A stretch of 42,949 nucleotides of DNA, from contig CAIYQV010000190.1 in the NCBI GenBank assembly GCA_903928365.1, positions 1-42,949 of the forward strand, read 5' to 3'. The DNA is from an uncultured Flavobacteriia bacterium (GTDB taxonomy: Bacteria; Bacteroidota; Bacteroidia; Flavobacteriales_D; Crocinitomicaceae). The position numbers and the translations under genes were made by a program. Of this stretch, positions 7,992 to 16,849 are shown one piece after another. Numbering within the stretch: the first letter of the stretch is position 1; every line of letters begins with the position of its first letter. The notes under the pieces are model-generated. The model was not told the DNA's origin. It saw nothing but the letters and a program-made list of their open reading frames with translations, and ran no database searches.

Positions 7992-8866
7992 AACACCTTA
8001 TCGTATATGTTCTATTAACGCTATTGCTTCCTGCCGGCATATCTGCTCAGTCTCATAAGCGAAAGCCAAAAGTTTCCTTTTCTAAAGGAACTTTTTTTGG
8101 TTACTATGGCTACAACCGCTCTTGGTACGGAAACAGCACGATCAACTTTTCGGGTCCGGGATATCAGTTCTCTATGAAAGGGGCAGCTGCTCATGATGAT
8201 CATTTTTCTTTAGATCCCGGACAACAATTGAATCCATTAAGGGCAACAGCTGGTCAATACAATGTGAGACTGGGATACTATATTAAAAATCATTATGCCG
8301 TTTCGTTAGGCTATGACAAGCTGAAATATGTATTGCAGGATGGTGATCAGGTGCTATTTACCGGTCAACTGAATTCAGGTGTAGATTCTGTTTCTAACTG
8401 GAACGGAGCGTACACCAATGAACCTGTTTTAATAAATCAGTCTACGTTTAATTATTCGAATTCTGGATTGAATTACGTGCGATTGGAATTCAGTCGCTCG
8501 GATCAATGGCTTGCAGCAGGTAGCCAACAACAGATCGTTCTTTCCTCGGTTGTTGGTATTGGAGTAGGTGGATTAGTTTCTGACAATACCTTTTTATTCG
8601 CGGGAAAGCAAGATGAGAAACTTCGTTCTTTTTCTGGTTTTGCTGCTTCTGCTCATGCCGGAATTCGACTTGAATTTTTCAAGCACCTGTTTATCCAGTC
8701 CAATTTTAGTGGAGGGATCATGGGTCAATCTCATGTAAGAACCAGGGCCAACGACCCTAACGCATTTGCAGATCAGCATTTCGGATATATGCAATTTGAC
8801 ACCAATTTAGGGTTCCTATTATATATCCGCCCTACCAATAATTGTAATACCTGCCCTGTCTGGTAG
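7988..8866 (+). CDS. Putative outer-membrane beta-barrel protein
   Basis: This 292-residue protein has a signal peptide (cleavage near GISAQ). Its mature sequence is rich in alternating aromatic/polar strands, such as TFFGYYGYNRSWY, YNVRLGYYIKNHYAVSLGYD, SGLNYVRLEFSRS and FMYMQ-like ends, and looks like a small outer-membrane barrel of 10-12 strands. I do not recognise a specific family beyond a general outer-membrane protein. An unusual C-terminal NNCNTCPVW carries two cysteines, CNTC. Translation is coupled to the upstream lipoprotein by a 4-nt overlap. It ends 4 nt before the convergent TonB receptor gene. Confidence 0.65.
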   Translation: MKHLIVYVLLTLLLPAGISAQSHKRKPKVSFSKGTFFGYYGYNRSWYGNSTINFSGPGYQFSMKGAAAHDDHFSLDPGQQLNPLRATAGQYNVRLGYYIKNHYAVSLGYDKLKYVLQDGDQVLFTGQLNSGVDSVSNWNGAYTNEPVLINQSTFNYSNSGLNYVRLEFSRSDQWLAAGSQQQIVLSSVVGIGVGGLVSDNTFLFAGKQDEKLRSFSGFAASAHAGIRLEFFKHLFIQSNFSGGIMGQSHVRTRANDPNAFADQHFGYMQFDTNLGFLLYIRPTNNCNTCPVW

Positions 8867-8870
8867 GCAA

Positions 8871-11327
8871 TTACTCTTCAGATTTTCCTGAAAGCTTGAA
8901 GTCGATCTTATAGTAGAAGATCGGTAAAAAACCTAATTGGGTTTTTTGAGAGATCGGCTGATAGTTAGCCGAGTTCACTACGGAAGGATCCAGAGAAGGA
9001 GCATAAGCAAGACTCAACAGATTCTTAGTGTTAAGGATATTCACCAGATCCAGTCCAAATTCGTGTGTCACTTTTTTCGCATTCATGCGCCAGCTGATCT
9101 TGATGTCCATTCGGAAATAATCTTTGAATTGCAGGTCATTGAACAAAGAGTCTTGAAATATGATCTCTTTCAATGAATCAGTACGGGACACATCTACGAG
9201 GCCATATCGCTTACCACCGGCACCTGTGATCTTTGTGCCAATCCCAATAATATGTTTTTCATTTAATTTAAATTCTTTTCCTGCAAGGAAATTGGCAACA
9301 TAACGACCGTTATAGGAAGTATTTCTCCAGATATTGTCACTTCCTTGGTATTTAGAATCGTATAGTGTTCCGGAAAACAAGAAGAAAAAAGATTTATCAA
9401 AATACTTCTGAATGGTAAGTTCCAGACCGTAATTCACTCCAATTCCGGTATTTTGAAGGGAATCTGCAAAAATTCGTGAGAAACCGCTACCCATATTGAT
9501 CATGGAAAAAGAGGATGGAGCAATAGTTACCGGAACATTGTACAGGTATTGATAATAAGCTTCCGTTCGGATATTGAATCCTTTGTTGAAGGATTTCTCG
9601 TAACCTAGCCCCGAATGCACCGAACGCATGAAATCCATTTTTCCGTTGTAACGAACAGCCTTGCCGTTTTGGTCATAACGATGGTAGTAATAGGTGTAAA
9701 GCGGCTGAGTCTGGCTGTGCATTCCTGCTCCAGCGAAGATCGCTTGTCCGTTTTTCATTCGGTATTTCCAACCCAATCGAGGTTCGACTGGACTAACGCT
9801 TACTGAAAGAGCATGAAAGATATGACTGTGGATTCCTGCCGTCAGGTCCATATTATCACTCAAACGCCATTTCCATTGAATGAATGGTTGGATCATCCCT
9901 GCCGTACCTTTATAATCCCAGCGTTTTGAGAAATTTCCGGGAACGGTGATATCGGTCAACACACTATCAAGGAAGTTTACACTCAAAAGATCGCCGTAAA
10001 TACCGGCTTTTAGGAGATGTTTTTTACTGATCTTGTGGTTAACAGCAAAATAATTGGACAATTTGGTGATGCCGAAACGATACCCCATCAAAGGATATTT
10101 ATTGTTTACAAGAATGGAGGTATCACCATTGTTAATGTTCAATGAGCGAACGAGGTATTCATGGAAAGCATGCTGTTCTTCTGCTGAATAGGCCATTGTC
10201 CAAGCGATAAACGTTTTTTCATTCAGCGACTTTTTGTAATTGATTCCAGTGATCCCCATCGAAGTGCCGAATTGTTGGTCACGGTCTCCCTCACCGTAAA
10301 GCTCACTGGAGTACTCTGTCTGATCAGAAATCTTGATGTCAATTTGACTTTTACCACCAATTCCAAACAAAGACAAGTTTCCTCCTTTTTTGAGTCGCCA
10401 GTTTAATTTGAAAGCAGCATCGCCATACACTGGCACAGCATCTGTACCGATTTTAATACCCAATGCCTGAAACATGGAAAGAGTAGAATATCGACCCATT
10501 ACCAGGTAGCTTGCGGTATTCTTTTTATTCATAGGTCCCTCAGCCAGCATTTCGGTGCCAAACAAACCAAACTGACCGGTGAACTCATGGCTTCTGTCGT
10601 TCCCGTTTCGCAATTTCAAGTCGAAAATACCGGATGTGCTGTTTCCAAATTCGGCAGGAAAGGCACTCATAAAAAAGTCTGAATTACCCAGGATTTTATT
10701 GTTGAGTACAGAAACCGGTCCTCCTGTGCTACCAGAAATCGCAAAGTGAGAAGGGTTGGGAATGTCTATTCCTTCTACCTTCCAAACCACCCCAAGGGGT
10801 GAATTTCCACGAATAATAATATCGTTTCGGGAATCGTCGGCTCCTTGAACCCCCGCAAAATTAGAAGCCATCCGTGCAGGATCCATTCTGGAACCAGGGT
10901 AGCGATTGGTTTCTTCAACACTGAATTGTTGTGCAGATATCAATGCCATTTCATTGATCACCTCGCCTTTCCTTCGGGCATTTACTGTAATTTCTTTTTG
11001 TTCAACTACACGCTCGTTCAAAGGAACGTTTACTATACATTCCTTACCCGACGTGACTTCAATGGTCACACTTTTGATATCGTATGTTGGGAATTTTATT
11101 TCTGCCTGATGCTTTCCTACCGGAACTTTTTCAATGACAAATCGTCCTTCTTCATCAGAAATGCCTCTGTATCGTTTTAAGCTATCACCGGTAAAGACTT
11201 CCACTTTAGCTCCTGTCAGTGGGAAATTAGTCTCACTGTCAAATACCTTCCCGCGCACTGTCTGCGTAGGTTGCGCAAACAGGAGTATTGGAGCAATGAC
11301 AAAAAGTAGTAATGTAATTGTTTTCAT
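8871..11327 (-). CDS. TonB-dependent receptor with carboxypeptidase-regulatory-like domain
   Basis: This 818-residue outer-membrane transporter imports a large or scarce substrate using TonB energy. After the signal peptide (ending near LLFAQ) comes a carboxypeptidase-D regulatory-like beta-sandwich (about 22-100: VRGKVFDSETNFPLTGAKVE). A plug domain follows (about 130-240: RNDIIIRGNSPLG, VEGIDIPNP, AEFGNSTSGIFDLKLRNG), and then a 22-strand-type barrel to the C-terminus. The substrate cannot be read from sequence. The gene starts 23 nt after the stop of a peptide-type substrate-binding lipoprotein on the same strand, so the pair is probably cotranscribed, which hints at peptides or a similar ligand (inference). 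It converges with the outer-membrane protein gene with a 4-nt gap. Confidence 0.9.
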   Translation of the reverse strand: MKTITLLLFVIAPILLFAQPTQTVRGKVFDSETNFPLTGAKVEVFTGDSLKRYRGISDEEGRFVIEKVPVGKHQAEIKFPTYDIKSVTIEVTSGKECIVNVPLNERVVEQKEITVNARRKGEVINEMALISAQQFSVEETNRYPGSRMDPARMASNFAGVQGADDSRNDIIIRGNSPLGVVWKVEGIDIPNPSHFAISGSTGGPVSVLNNKILGNSDFFMSAFPAEFGNSTSGIFDLKLRNGNDRSHEFTGQFGLFGTEMLAEGPMNKKNTASYLVMGRYSTLSMFQALGIKIGTDAVPVYGDAAFKLNWRLKKGGNLSLFGIGGKSQIDIKISDQTEYSSELYGEGDRDQQFGTSMGITGINYKKSLNEKTFIAWTMAYSAEEQHAFHEYLVRSLNINNGDTSILVNNKYPLMGYRFGITKLSNYFAVNHKISKKHLLKAGIYGDLLSVNFLDSVLTDITVPGNFSKRWDYKGTAGMIQPFIQWKWRLSDNMDLTAGIHSHIFHALSVSVSPVEPRLGWKYRMKNGQAIFAGAGMHSQTQPLYTYYYHRYDQNGKAVRYNGKMDFMRSVHSGLGYEKSFNKGFNIRTEAYYQYLYNVPVTIAPSSFSMINMGSGFSRIFADSLQNTGIGVNYGLELTIQKYFDKSFFFLFSGTLYDSKYQGSDNIWRNTSYNGRYVANFLAGKEFKLNEKHIIGIGTKITGAGGKRYGLVDVSRTDSLKEIIFQDSLFNDLQFKDYFRMDIKISWRMNAKKVTHEFGLDLVNILNTKNLLSLAYAPSLDPSVVNSANYQPISQKTQLGFLPIFYYKIDFKLSGKSEE

Positions 11328-11350
11328 AGGTGTAATGGTTGTTTAATGAT

Positions 11351-13087
11351 CTAATTGGTCGCTTTGGTATATTCTTCTTCGGTCCAGTCTTTTTTATAAA
11401 CCTCTTTGAATACGAACATATTCAATGCATTGAAATGCAGATTGCGAACATTGGAATATACGATCTGAATATCCCCCATGTACCACAGCGGGATAATAGG
11501 CGGATCCTGCATAAGAATGCGTTCTGCTTTGGCATAATTCTCCATCGCTTCAGGCTTTCGGTCACTGTTTTTAGCAGTTTCGAAGAAATGATCAAAGAGG
11601 GGATTGGAATACCTGGATTGGTTGATAGGACTCGGAATAGATGGGTCTGAAGGAACCAACTTCCCATAAAAATTCGTCAGAAAAGTTTCAGGATTCGCAT
11701 AGTCTCCATACCAAGCGCTTCGGAAGATCTCACCATTTCCGCTGGCACCATCCGCTTCTTTTTGATCGAATGTCGAACCGTCTATATTAACATTGATATT
11801 CAGGTTCTGAAAGATCTGTTGCGCAAATTCATCTGCGACGGCAGAATGCTTTTCGTCTATATTGAAGCGAAGATTTACAGAGCCAAACCCAGCACCGTTT
11901 GGATAACCCGCCTCGGCCAACAATTTTTTCGCTTTCTCGGGATCGTAAGAATAACATACCTCTTTGATCTTGTCAAAGTCGTATCCTTTAAAAATAGTAT
12001 AAATAGGAGGCACGATTCCGTAATAGCCGAGTTCGTTATATTGGTTTCTTAGTACATCCCGCCCAATTTTTTCTCTGTCAATCGCATAGTTAAAAGCCTG
12101 TCTCACCCGTGCATCTTTAAATCGAGGGTCAGACATATTAAAAAAGTAGTATTGTGTTGAGAGCAATGGATTATCATACATTACTAATACAGGAGGCTTG
12201 GAATTAAAATCACTTATCCTTCCTTCAAGCATTTTAGTGATGCGACTGGTTGGTAAACCTAAGATGAGGTCGGTCTCGTGATTCTCGAACATATCCAGTT
12301 GTTCTAGTTTTCGATTTTCAAAAACGAACTCTAGCTTATCTAGGTAAGGCAATGCATTTCCTTCTTTATCGGTTAGGTAATAATCTTCGTTTTTGATTAA
12401 TGTTACTGATTTCGGAGGTCCATTTGTAATCCCGTTGAATTGGAATGGTCCAGTACCGATTACGACATCATTAGCCCCTGATTTTAGAACCTTTTCAGAG
12501 CAGATGGATGCGCAAACATTGGATAGTTTATTTAGAAAATTTTCATCTTTCTTGATCAATCTAAGTGAGATCTTGTTGCCTGTAACCTTTATTCCGGCAA
12601 TAGATTTTGCCTTTCCTTCCAGAAATGGTCCGGCACCTTGTAAATGATCCTTAAACAAGTAGTTGTATGCATGCGGCACACTTCCATCTTTATTTTTTGA
12701 ACAAATGCGCTCAATAGTATATTGTACGTCGCTTGCACGAAGGAAACGATCATCATCTGATGAAAATGCAGCATTTGAATGGAACATCACATCCGTTCTT
12801 AATTCAAATTCATAGCTCATGCCATCATCACTGATTTTCCAGGATTTTGCAATTAATGGTTCAATGTGCAGTGTTTTGGGATCGATGGTTACCAATCCTT
12901 CCATTATTTGAGAAACGACAGTTGCAGAGAAATAGTCGCTGATTTCCATGGAGTTATAACTGGAAGGTTCGTTGTCAATGGCCATTTTAAGTGAGCCTCC
13001 GGCGAACTCAAATTGCTTTCCGGAATTGCTTCCGCAGGCGGACAACATGAGGAGTAGAGTGGTAGAAATGATCCAGAGAATTCTCAT
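11351..13087 (-). CDS. Peptide-type ABC substrate-binding lipoprotein (SBP family 5)
   Basis: This 578-residue protein resembles the DppA/OppA class of solute-binding proteins, which capture oligopeptides, nickel or related ligands in the periplasm. The lipobox LLMLSAC (Cys18) predicts a lipoprotein. Family features include DNEPSSYNSMEISDYFSA at the N-terminus, the block MSYEFELRTDVMFHSN, and ARVRQAFNYAIDREKIG, typical of SBP_bac_5. No permease or ATPase genes are nearby; the next gene on the strand is a TonB receptor, 23 nt on. A near-consensus -7 box lies upstream (minus-strand CATCTTTG at 13110-13117). Confidence 0.88.
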   Translation of the reverse strand: MRILWIISTTLLLMLSACGSNSGKQFEFAGGSLKMAIDNEPSSYNSMEISDYFSATVVSQIMEGLVTIDPKTLHIEPLIAKSWKISDDGMSYEFELRTDVMFHSNAAFSSDDDRFLRASDVQYTIERICSKNKDGSVPHAYNYLFKDHLQGAGPFLEGKAKSIAGIKVTGNKISLRLIKKDENFLNKLSNVCASICSEKVLKSGANDVVIGTGPFQFNGITNGPPKSVTLIKNEDYYLTDKEGNALPYLDKLEFVFENRKLEQLDMFENHETDLILGLPTSRITKMLEGRISDFNSKPPVLVMYDNPLLSTQYYFFNMSDPRFKDARVRQAFNYAIDREKIGRDVLRNQYNELGYYGIVPPIYTIFKGYDFDKIKEVCYSYDPEKAKKLLAEAGYPNGAGFGSVNLRFNIDEKHSAVADEFAQQIFQNLNINVNIDGSTFDQKEADGASGNGEIFRSAWYGDYANPETFLTNFYGKLVPSDPSIPSPINQSRYSNPLFDHFFETAKNSDRKPEAMENYAKAERILMQDPPIIPLWYMGDIQIVYSNVRNLHFNALNMFVFKEVYKKDWTEEEYTKATN

Positions 13088-13109
13088 AAGTACTGAATAT
13101 CTGTTGATA

Positions 13110-13117
13110 CAAAGATG
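13110..13117 (-). promoter_or_regulatory. Possible promoter -7 box for the SBP/TonB operon
   Basis: Minus-strand CATCTTTG is one mismatch from TAnnTTTG and sits 22 nt before the start at 13087. The nearest TTG upstream is 14 nt away, shorter than usual, so the call is weak. Confidence 0.35.
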
Positions 13118-13334
13118 CTTAAAAATCTTATCAATGGCGGTGTTACGAATAATTACTTTCGACGTTCAATTGTTCAAAATGAAGATGTAAGACTCATTTT
13201 CAATAAAATTTAACTTTCTGTCATTTATATTGGTTAAAAATGTTTTTCGGATGTCGTACGAAACAAAAATTCTTGTAATATTGTGGGGAATTATGATTAT
13301 TTACTGAAACAAATACTGTTATACTCCTGGTTTC

Positions 13335-14135
13335 ATGAAAATAGTTTTAAGTATTTTACTTACTTTTTTGAGTGTATCGCTTCTATTCGGAGCTTCTCTG
13401 TCCATTGAGGGAACGTATCAAGGTAAAAACCTTTACGTTCAAAATCCTATGGATGATGATGGTTTCGGTTATTGTGCCACCAAGGTTACTGTGAATGGTG
13501 ACATCATGCCTGGTGGAACCAACATGGGTGCCTTCGAAATTGATTTTGCCAATTTTAATATTGCTATCGGCGAAACGGTTTTTATTGTTATCGAGCACAA
13601 CGACGGATGTAAGCCGAAAATTTTGAACCCTGAAGTGTTGCTTCCACGAAGTACATTTGTGGTTACAAGTATTACGGTTTCAAATGCCGGTAAACTGACT
13701 TGGCAAACGACCGGAGAGCAAGGTAAGTTACCTTATATCATTGAACAATACAGATGGAATAAATGGGTTACCGTGGGCGAAGTTCAAGGTAAAGGAACTC
13801 CAGGAGCCAACTCGTACGAATTCAATGTAACACCTCATTCAGGTGAAAACACAGTTCGTGTAGTTCAGATTGATCATAGTGGATCGAAAAGGACATCTAA
13901 AGAAGTGAAGTTCGTTTCCAACATTCCAATTGTAGCTAAAAGTCCTGTAAAAGTAAAAGAGGTAATTTCTTTCACTGCCAACGGTCAACCGGTGGAAACG
14001 CGCTACGAGATTTACGATGCTTATGGAAACATTGTAAAGAAGGGAGTAGGGTCGTCGGTGAATTGCCAAAATCTATTGAGCGGGGCATACTACATCAATT
14101 TCGATAACGTTAACGAAAAGTTCATTAAGAACTAA
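13335..14135 (+). CDS. Secreted protein with a T9SS-like C-terminal tail
   Basis: This 266-residue protein is not recognised as a named family. It has a signal peptide (cleavage near LLFGAS). The middle region is beta-rich, with a fibronectin-like stretch (LTWQTTGEQGKLPYIIEQY ... VRVVQIDHSGSKRTSKE). The last 60 residues (YEIYDAYGNIVKKG ... LLSGAYYINFDN ... EKFIKN) follow the layout of type A T9SS sorting domains: Y(D/N)..G..(V/L)..G, then L..G.Y.... The tail is shorter and less exact than usual, so export through the Por system is plausible but unproven. The next gene, a metabolic enzyme, follows by 6 nt, so they share a transcript despite unrelated roles. Confidence 0.7.
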   Translation: MKIVLSILLTFLSVSLLFGASLSIEGTYQGKNLYVQNPMDDDGFGYCATKVTVNGDIMPGGTNMGAFEIDFANFNIAIGETVFIVIEHNDGCKPKILNPEVLLPRSTFVVTSITVSNAGKLTWQTTGEQGKLPYIIEQYRWNKWVTVGEVQGKGTPGANSYEFNVTPHSGENTVRVVQIDHSGSKRTSKEVKFVSNIPIVAKSPVKVKEVISFTANGQPVETRYEIYDAYGNIVKKGVGSSVNCQNLLSGAYYINFDNVNEKFIKN

Positions 14136-14141
14136 TTCTCC

Positions 14142-14561
14142 GTGTTACGTAAGATCGAACACTTGGGCATTGCTGTTGAGAGTATTGAAGAATCTCTGAA
14201 AATTTACGAAGCACTTCTAGGTACCTCATGTTACAAGATCGAATCTGTGGAATCGGAATTCGTGAAGACGGCTTTTCTTCAGGTAGGGGAATCCAAGATC
14301 GAACTGTTGGAGGCCACCAATCCTGATTCAGCTATCGGGAAATTCTTATCCAAAAAAGGTAAAGGAATTCATCACATTGCTTTTGATGTTGAAGATATTG
14401 AGGATGAAATAAGACGTCTTACCGCTGAGGGATTCGAATTAATCCATACCAGTCCCAAAGATGGAGCAGATAACAAGCTGATTGCTTTTCTTCATCCAAA
14501 ATCTACCGATGGAGTACTGGTCGAATTATGTCAGGAAAAAAACGGTTCAAGTAAGTCCTGA
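14142..14561 (+). CDS. mce: Methylmalonyl-CoA epimerase (GTG start)
   Basis: This enzyme interconverts the (R)- and (S)-epimers of methylmalonyl-CoA between propionyl-CoA carboxylase and methylmalonyl-CoA mutase. The 139-residue protein belongs to the vicinal-oxygen-chelate fold: KIEHLGIAVESIEES at the N-terminus, SKIELLEATNPDS, GKGIHHIAFDVEDIE, and VLVELCQ at the end. Likely metal ligands are His7, one of His77/His78 and Glu128. The start is GTG at 14142, 6 nt after the preceding stop; no ATG is suitably placed and the family begins right at this point. The 3' end overlaps the convergent HAD gene by 31 nt. Confidence 0.92.
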   Translation: MLRKIEHLGIAVESIEESLKIYEALLGTSCYKIESVESEFVKTAFLQVGESKIELLEATNPDSAIGKFLSKKGKGIHHIAFDVEDIEDEIRRLTAEGFELIHTSPKDGADNKLIAFLHPKSTDGVLVELCQEKNGSSKS

Positions 14562-15139
14562 TCAACAAGATGTAATACTTGAAGCCCTATTGCTTTTGCA
14601 CCTTCTATATGCTGTTGCGTGTCATCAATAAAAAGGGTTGATGAAGGGTTTAGACCTTCTCTTTTACATATTTCATGAAATGTTTCAGTATGAGGTTTGC
14701 GCATGCCCATCACATGAGAGAAATAGATTTTATTGAAATAATGCTCCATTGGCAAATCTGTCACTTTCGACCATTCTCTTCTAACCACAGGAACATGAAG
14801 TTCATTGGTATTGCTTAATAGAAATACAGGATAATCATTCTTTAAGCGATCCAATAGTCGGATTCTTTCAGTTGGAACATTCAGGATCATTTGGTTCCAG
14901 GCTTCGACAACTTTGTTGGGAGAGGTGCCCTGTGGTAAATAAACCAAAAGTTCATTGATAAAGCGCTGCGCTGAGATTTTCCCTGTTTCAAAATCGGAGA
15001 ATAGATCAGTTTGAGCAGCCTGGCTATATAGTTCGGAAAAATCTATTACGCCCAGAGCCTCAAAAGCTGCTGTCGTTTTGTGATAATCTAAGTTGATCAA
15101 GACACCGCCCAAGTCGAAAATGATGGCTTCATATTTCAT
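14531..15139 (-). CDS. HAD-superfamily phosphatase (YihX-like)
   Basis: This 202-residue HAD hydrolase of subfamily IA resembles alpha-glucose-1-phosphatase YihX and epoxide-hydrolase-N-terminal-like proteins. Motif I is IIFDLGGVLINLD with nucleophile Asp9; the usual second Asp (+2) is Gly, as in the YihX branch. Motif II is VFLLSNTNE, motif III includes MRKPHTETF, and motif IV is TLFIDDTQQHIEGAKAIGL. The start is taken at MKYEAIIFDLGG, since the family begins immediately before motif I; the upstream ATG at 15208 adds 23 unrelated residues and spans a promoter-like TTCCTTTG. The physiological substrate is unknown. The gene overlaps the 3' end of mce antisense by 31 nt. Confidence 0.87.
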   Translation of the reverse strand: MKYEAIIFDLGGVLINLDYHKTTAAFEALGVIDFSELYSQAAQTDLFSDFETGKISAQRFINELLVYLPQGTSPNKVVEAWNQMILNVPTERIRLLDRLKNDYPVFLLSNTNELHVPVVRREWSKVTDLPMEHYFNKIYFSHVMGMRKPHTETFHEICKREGLNPSSTLFIDDTQQHIEGAKAIGLQVLHLVDQDLLEPFFS

Positions 15140-15143
15140 TTTG

Positions 15144-15151
15144 CAAAGGAA
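15144..15151 (-). promoter_or_regulatory. Possible -7 box of the HAD gene
   Basis: Minus-strand TTCCTTTG is one mismatch from TAnnTTTG and ends 4 nt before the ATG at 15139. If used, the transcript would be nearly leaderless. No TTG -33 element was found. Confidence 0.3.
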
Positions 15152-15192
15152 TAAAAAAAACAGGTGCTTCCTATTTCTGAATGGTTTCCACG

Positions 15193-15200
15193 TATCTTTA
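15193..15200 (+). promoter_or_regulatory. Probable -7 box of the cyclase-family gene
   Basis: TATCTTTA is one mismatch from TAnnTTTG and lies 25 nt before the ATG at 15226, within the 86-bp divergent region shared with the HAD gene. Confidence 0.45.
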
Positions 15201-15225
15201 TTCCGCAATTTTCACTTAGAAAGAA

Positions 15226-15996
15226 ATGAAGTTATTCCTTAAAGAGGGTGTTTTTATCGATACGGATCATCCATTAGATATTTCCATTCCATTAGTGGCC
15301 GGAAAAGCCAACCTGACGGCATGGTATGTCGAACCTCCCCGTTTTGAGCCTGTTCGAGCCAATGGATTTATAGGGTCTGTAGCTGAAGGAGGAAGCGTTA
15401 ATTTCAGAGATGTTTTTTTCAATCCGCACGGACATGGAACACATACTGAATGTTTGGGACACATCACAAAAGAGGTGTTTTCTATCAATCAAACATTGCG
15501 CTCCTTTTTTTGCAGTGCTTTGGTGATTTCACTTGAACCTGAATCAGAGTTCAATGAAAAGGATGGGCGTATAGATCATGTGGTTAAAACCGCGCAGGTA
15601 GCGGATGCAATTCGTGGAATTGAAAAAGTAGAGGCATTGATTATTCGCACCTTGCCAAATAAAAAGGAAGAGAAAATTGGAAAGGCATATTCGGATACGA
15701 ATCCCCCTTATTTGGAAACCGGTATCATTGATATTCTTGAAAAACTGCAAGTGAAACATTTATTGGTCGATCTCCCTTCTGTTGATAGGGAATCGGATGA
15801 AGGTAAATTGGCGTTTCATCATCTGTTTTGGAAAGTGCCTGTCAATCCCGATCATGAGCGCACGATAACGGAATTGATTTTTGTGGGGGATCATATTAAA
15901 GATGGCGCCTATATTCTGGAATTGCAGGTAGCTCCCTTTGAAAATGACGCCGCACCATCACGACCTGTTTTGTATCAGATTATTGCCGAAAACTAA
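15226..15996 (+). CDS. Cyclase-family metal-dependent hydrolase (kynurenine formamidase-like)
   Basis: This 256-residue protein belongs to the 'putative cyclase' family that includes bacterial kynurenine formamidase and isatin hydrolase. The family metal motif H.GTH.(D/E)...H is visible as HGHGTHTECLGH, with His68, His70, His73, Glu75 and His79. The N-terminal DISIPL and a later LLVDLPSVDRESDEG are also typical. It is a monocistronic gene between a divergent HAD gene and a convergent T9SS-tail gene. No tryptophan-degradation genes are near, so kynurenine as the substrate is only one possibility; any amide or lactone hydrolysis is compatible. Confidence 0.85.
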   Translation: MKLFLKEGVFIDTDHPLDISIPLVAGKANLTAWYVEPPRFEPVRANGFIGSVAEGGSVNFRDVFFNPHGHGTHTECLGHITKEVFSINQTLRSFFCSALVISLEPESEFNEKDGRIDHVVKTAQVADAIRGIEKVEALIIRTLPNKKEEKIGKAYSDTNPPYLETGIIDILEKLQVKHLLVDLPSVDRESDEGKLAFHHLFWKVPVNPDHERTITELIFVGDHIKDGAYILELQVAPFENDAAPSRPVLYQIIAEN

Positions 15997-16020
15997 AAAA
16001 GGCGCTCCGAATGAAGCGCC
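15995..16020 (-). terminator. Intrinsic terminator of the SprB-repeat gene
   Basis: The minus strand reads GGCGCT, an 8-nt loop, AGCGCC and then six T. The perfect 6-bp GC stem (16001-16020) plus T-run (16000-15995) lies 20 nt past the stop at 16040. The plus strand lacks the T-run, so the element serves the leftward gene. Confidence 0.8.
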
Positions 16021-16039
16021 TCCAAAGAAAAGGATGTTA

Positions 16040-16849
16040 TTAACGAACGATGAGTGTTTCATTTTGTACTGAACCGTCTGCTTTTTTGATGTTCACCTGG
16101 TAGTTTCCTGTTGGAAGATCTGTAGGCTCTTGTGCATTTAACGTTTTCACAAGTAATCCGTAGGTGTTGTAAATTTCAATTTTATCATCCATTGCAACAT
16201 TTCTGAAATTTACAGGCCCGTTGCTCGGGTTTGGATACACAATTCGGTTGTCGGGTGTAAGTGATCCACCTTGTTGAATGTGTTGAAAGTTAAGCATTAA
16301 GCTTAGATCAACACGGAAACTTTTTTCGACGATACAACCACCTGCAGAGGTAACCTTTAGATTGTAAGTTCCTATTTTCAACCCATTTTGATCAAGTGTT
16401 GAAAGGTCGATGCCAGATCCGTCAACGGTACCCCATGAATATGTGTACGTTTCAAGTAGTCCGGATACGGTTACATCGATGGCACCATTTGCACTTCCTA
16501 AGCTAGACACGTCTGTTACAATTCCATTGATCACAATCTCTGCTGGTTCAATTACAGTAATAGGACCGGAAATAGTATCTTGATGAGAGTCGATAACCAT
16601 AACATCGTAGTTGCCGGCACCAATTCCTGTCAACGTTGTTCCACTTGCACCATTCCCCCAGATCACTGTGTATGGAGCTTGCCCGCCAGAAATGGTCAGA
16701 TCGATCTCCCCATCGGAAGAGCCATGACATTTAGGTGTGGTTAAACTTACAGAACACATTAGAGGAGATTTTCCTGTTTCTTGTGCGAATGTACCTTTAG
16801 TTAAACTTGTAACTGCTAAAAGGGCGATAAGTGCGTTTTTTGTTTTCAT
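16040..16849 (-). CDS. T9SS-exported protein with SprB-like repeats
   Basis: The protein is 269 residues. The start is taken at MKTKNALIALLAVTSL, a clear signal peptide ending at TFAQ; an upstream ATG at 16945 adds 32 residues that hide it. Two SprB-type repeats follow (about 30-105, beginning TTPKCHGSSDGEIDL and ending YDVMVIDS...TVIEP, and a more divergent second copy at about 110-180). The last 75 residues form a type A T9SS sorting domain: NRIVYPNPSNGPVNF, KIEIYNTYGLLVKTL, LPTGNYQVNI, ETLIVR. It should be secreted across the outer membrane and either released or anchored on the surface. Function is unknown; the SprB-like repeats suggest adhesion. Its own terminator lies at 15995-16020. 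Confidence 0.85.
   Translation of the reverse strand: MKTKNALIALLAVTSLTKGTFAQETGKSPLMCSVSLTTPKCHGSSDGEIDLTISGGQAPYTVIWGNGASGTTLTGIGAGNYDVMVIDSHQDTISGPITVIEPAEIVINGIVTDVSSLGSANGAIDVTVSGLLETYTYSWGTVDGSGIDLSTLDQNGLKIGTYNLKVTSAGGCIVEKSFRVDLSLMLNFQHIQQGGSLTPDNRIVYPNPSNGPVNFRNVAMDDKIEIYNTYGLLVKTLNAQEPTDLPTGNYQVNIKKADGSVQNETLIVR

Noticed and set aside
8937..11180. Several rightward ORFs of 60-110 codons opposite the TonB receptor gene
   Set aside because: They lie antisense within an intact, well-supported gene, have no promoters or start signals, and encode low-complexity or implausible sequences.
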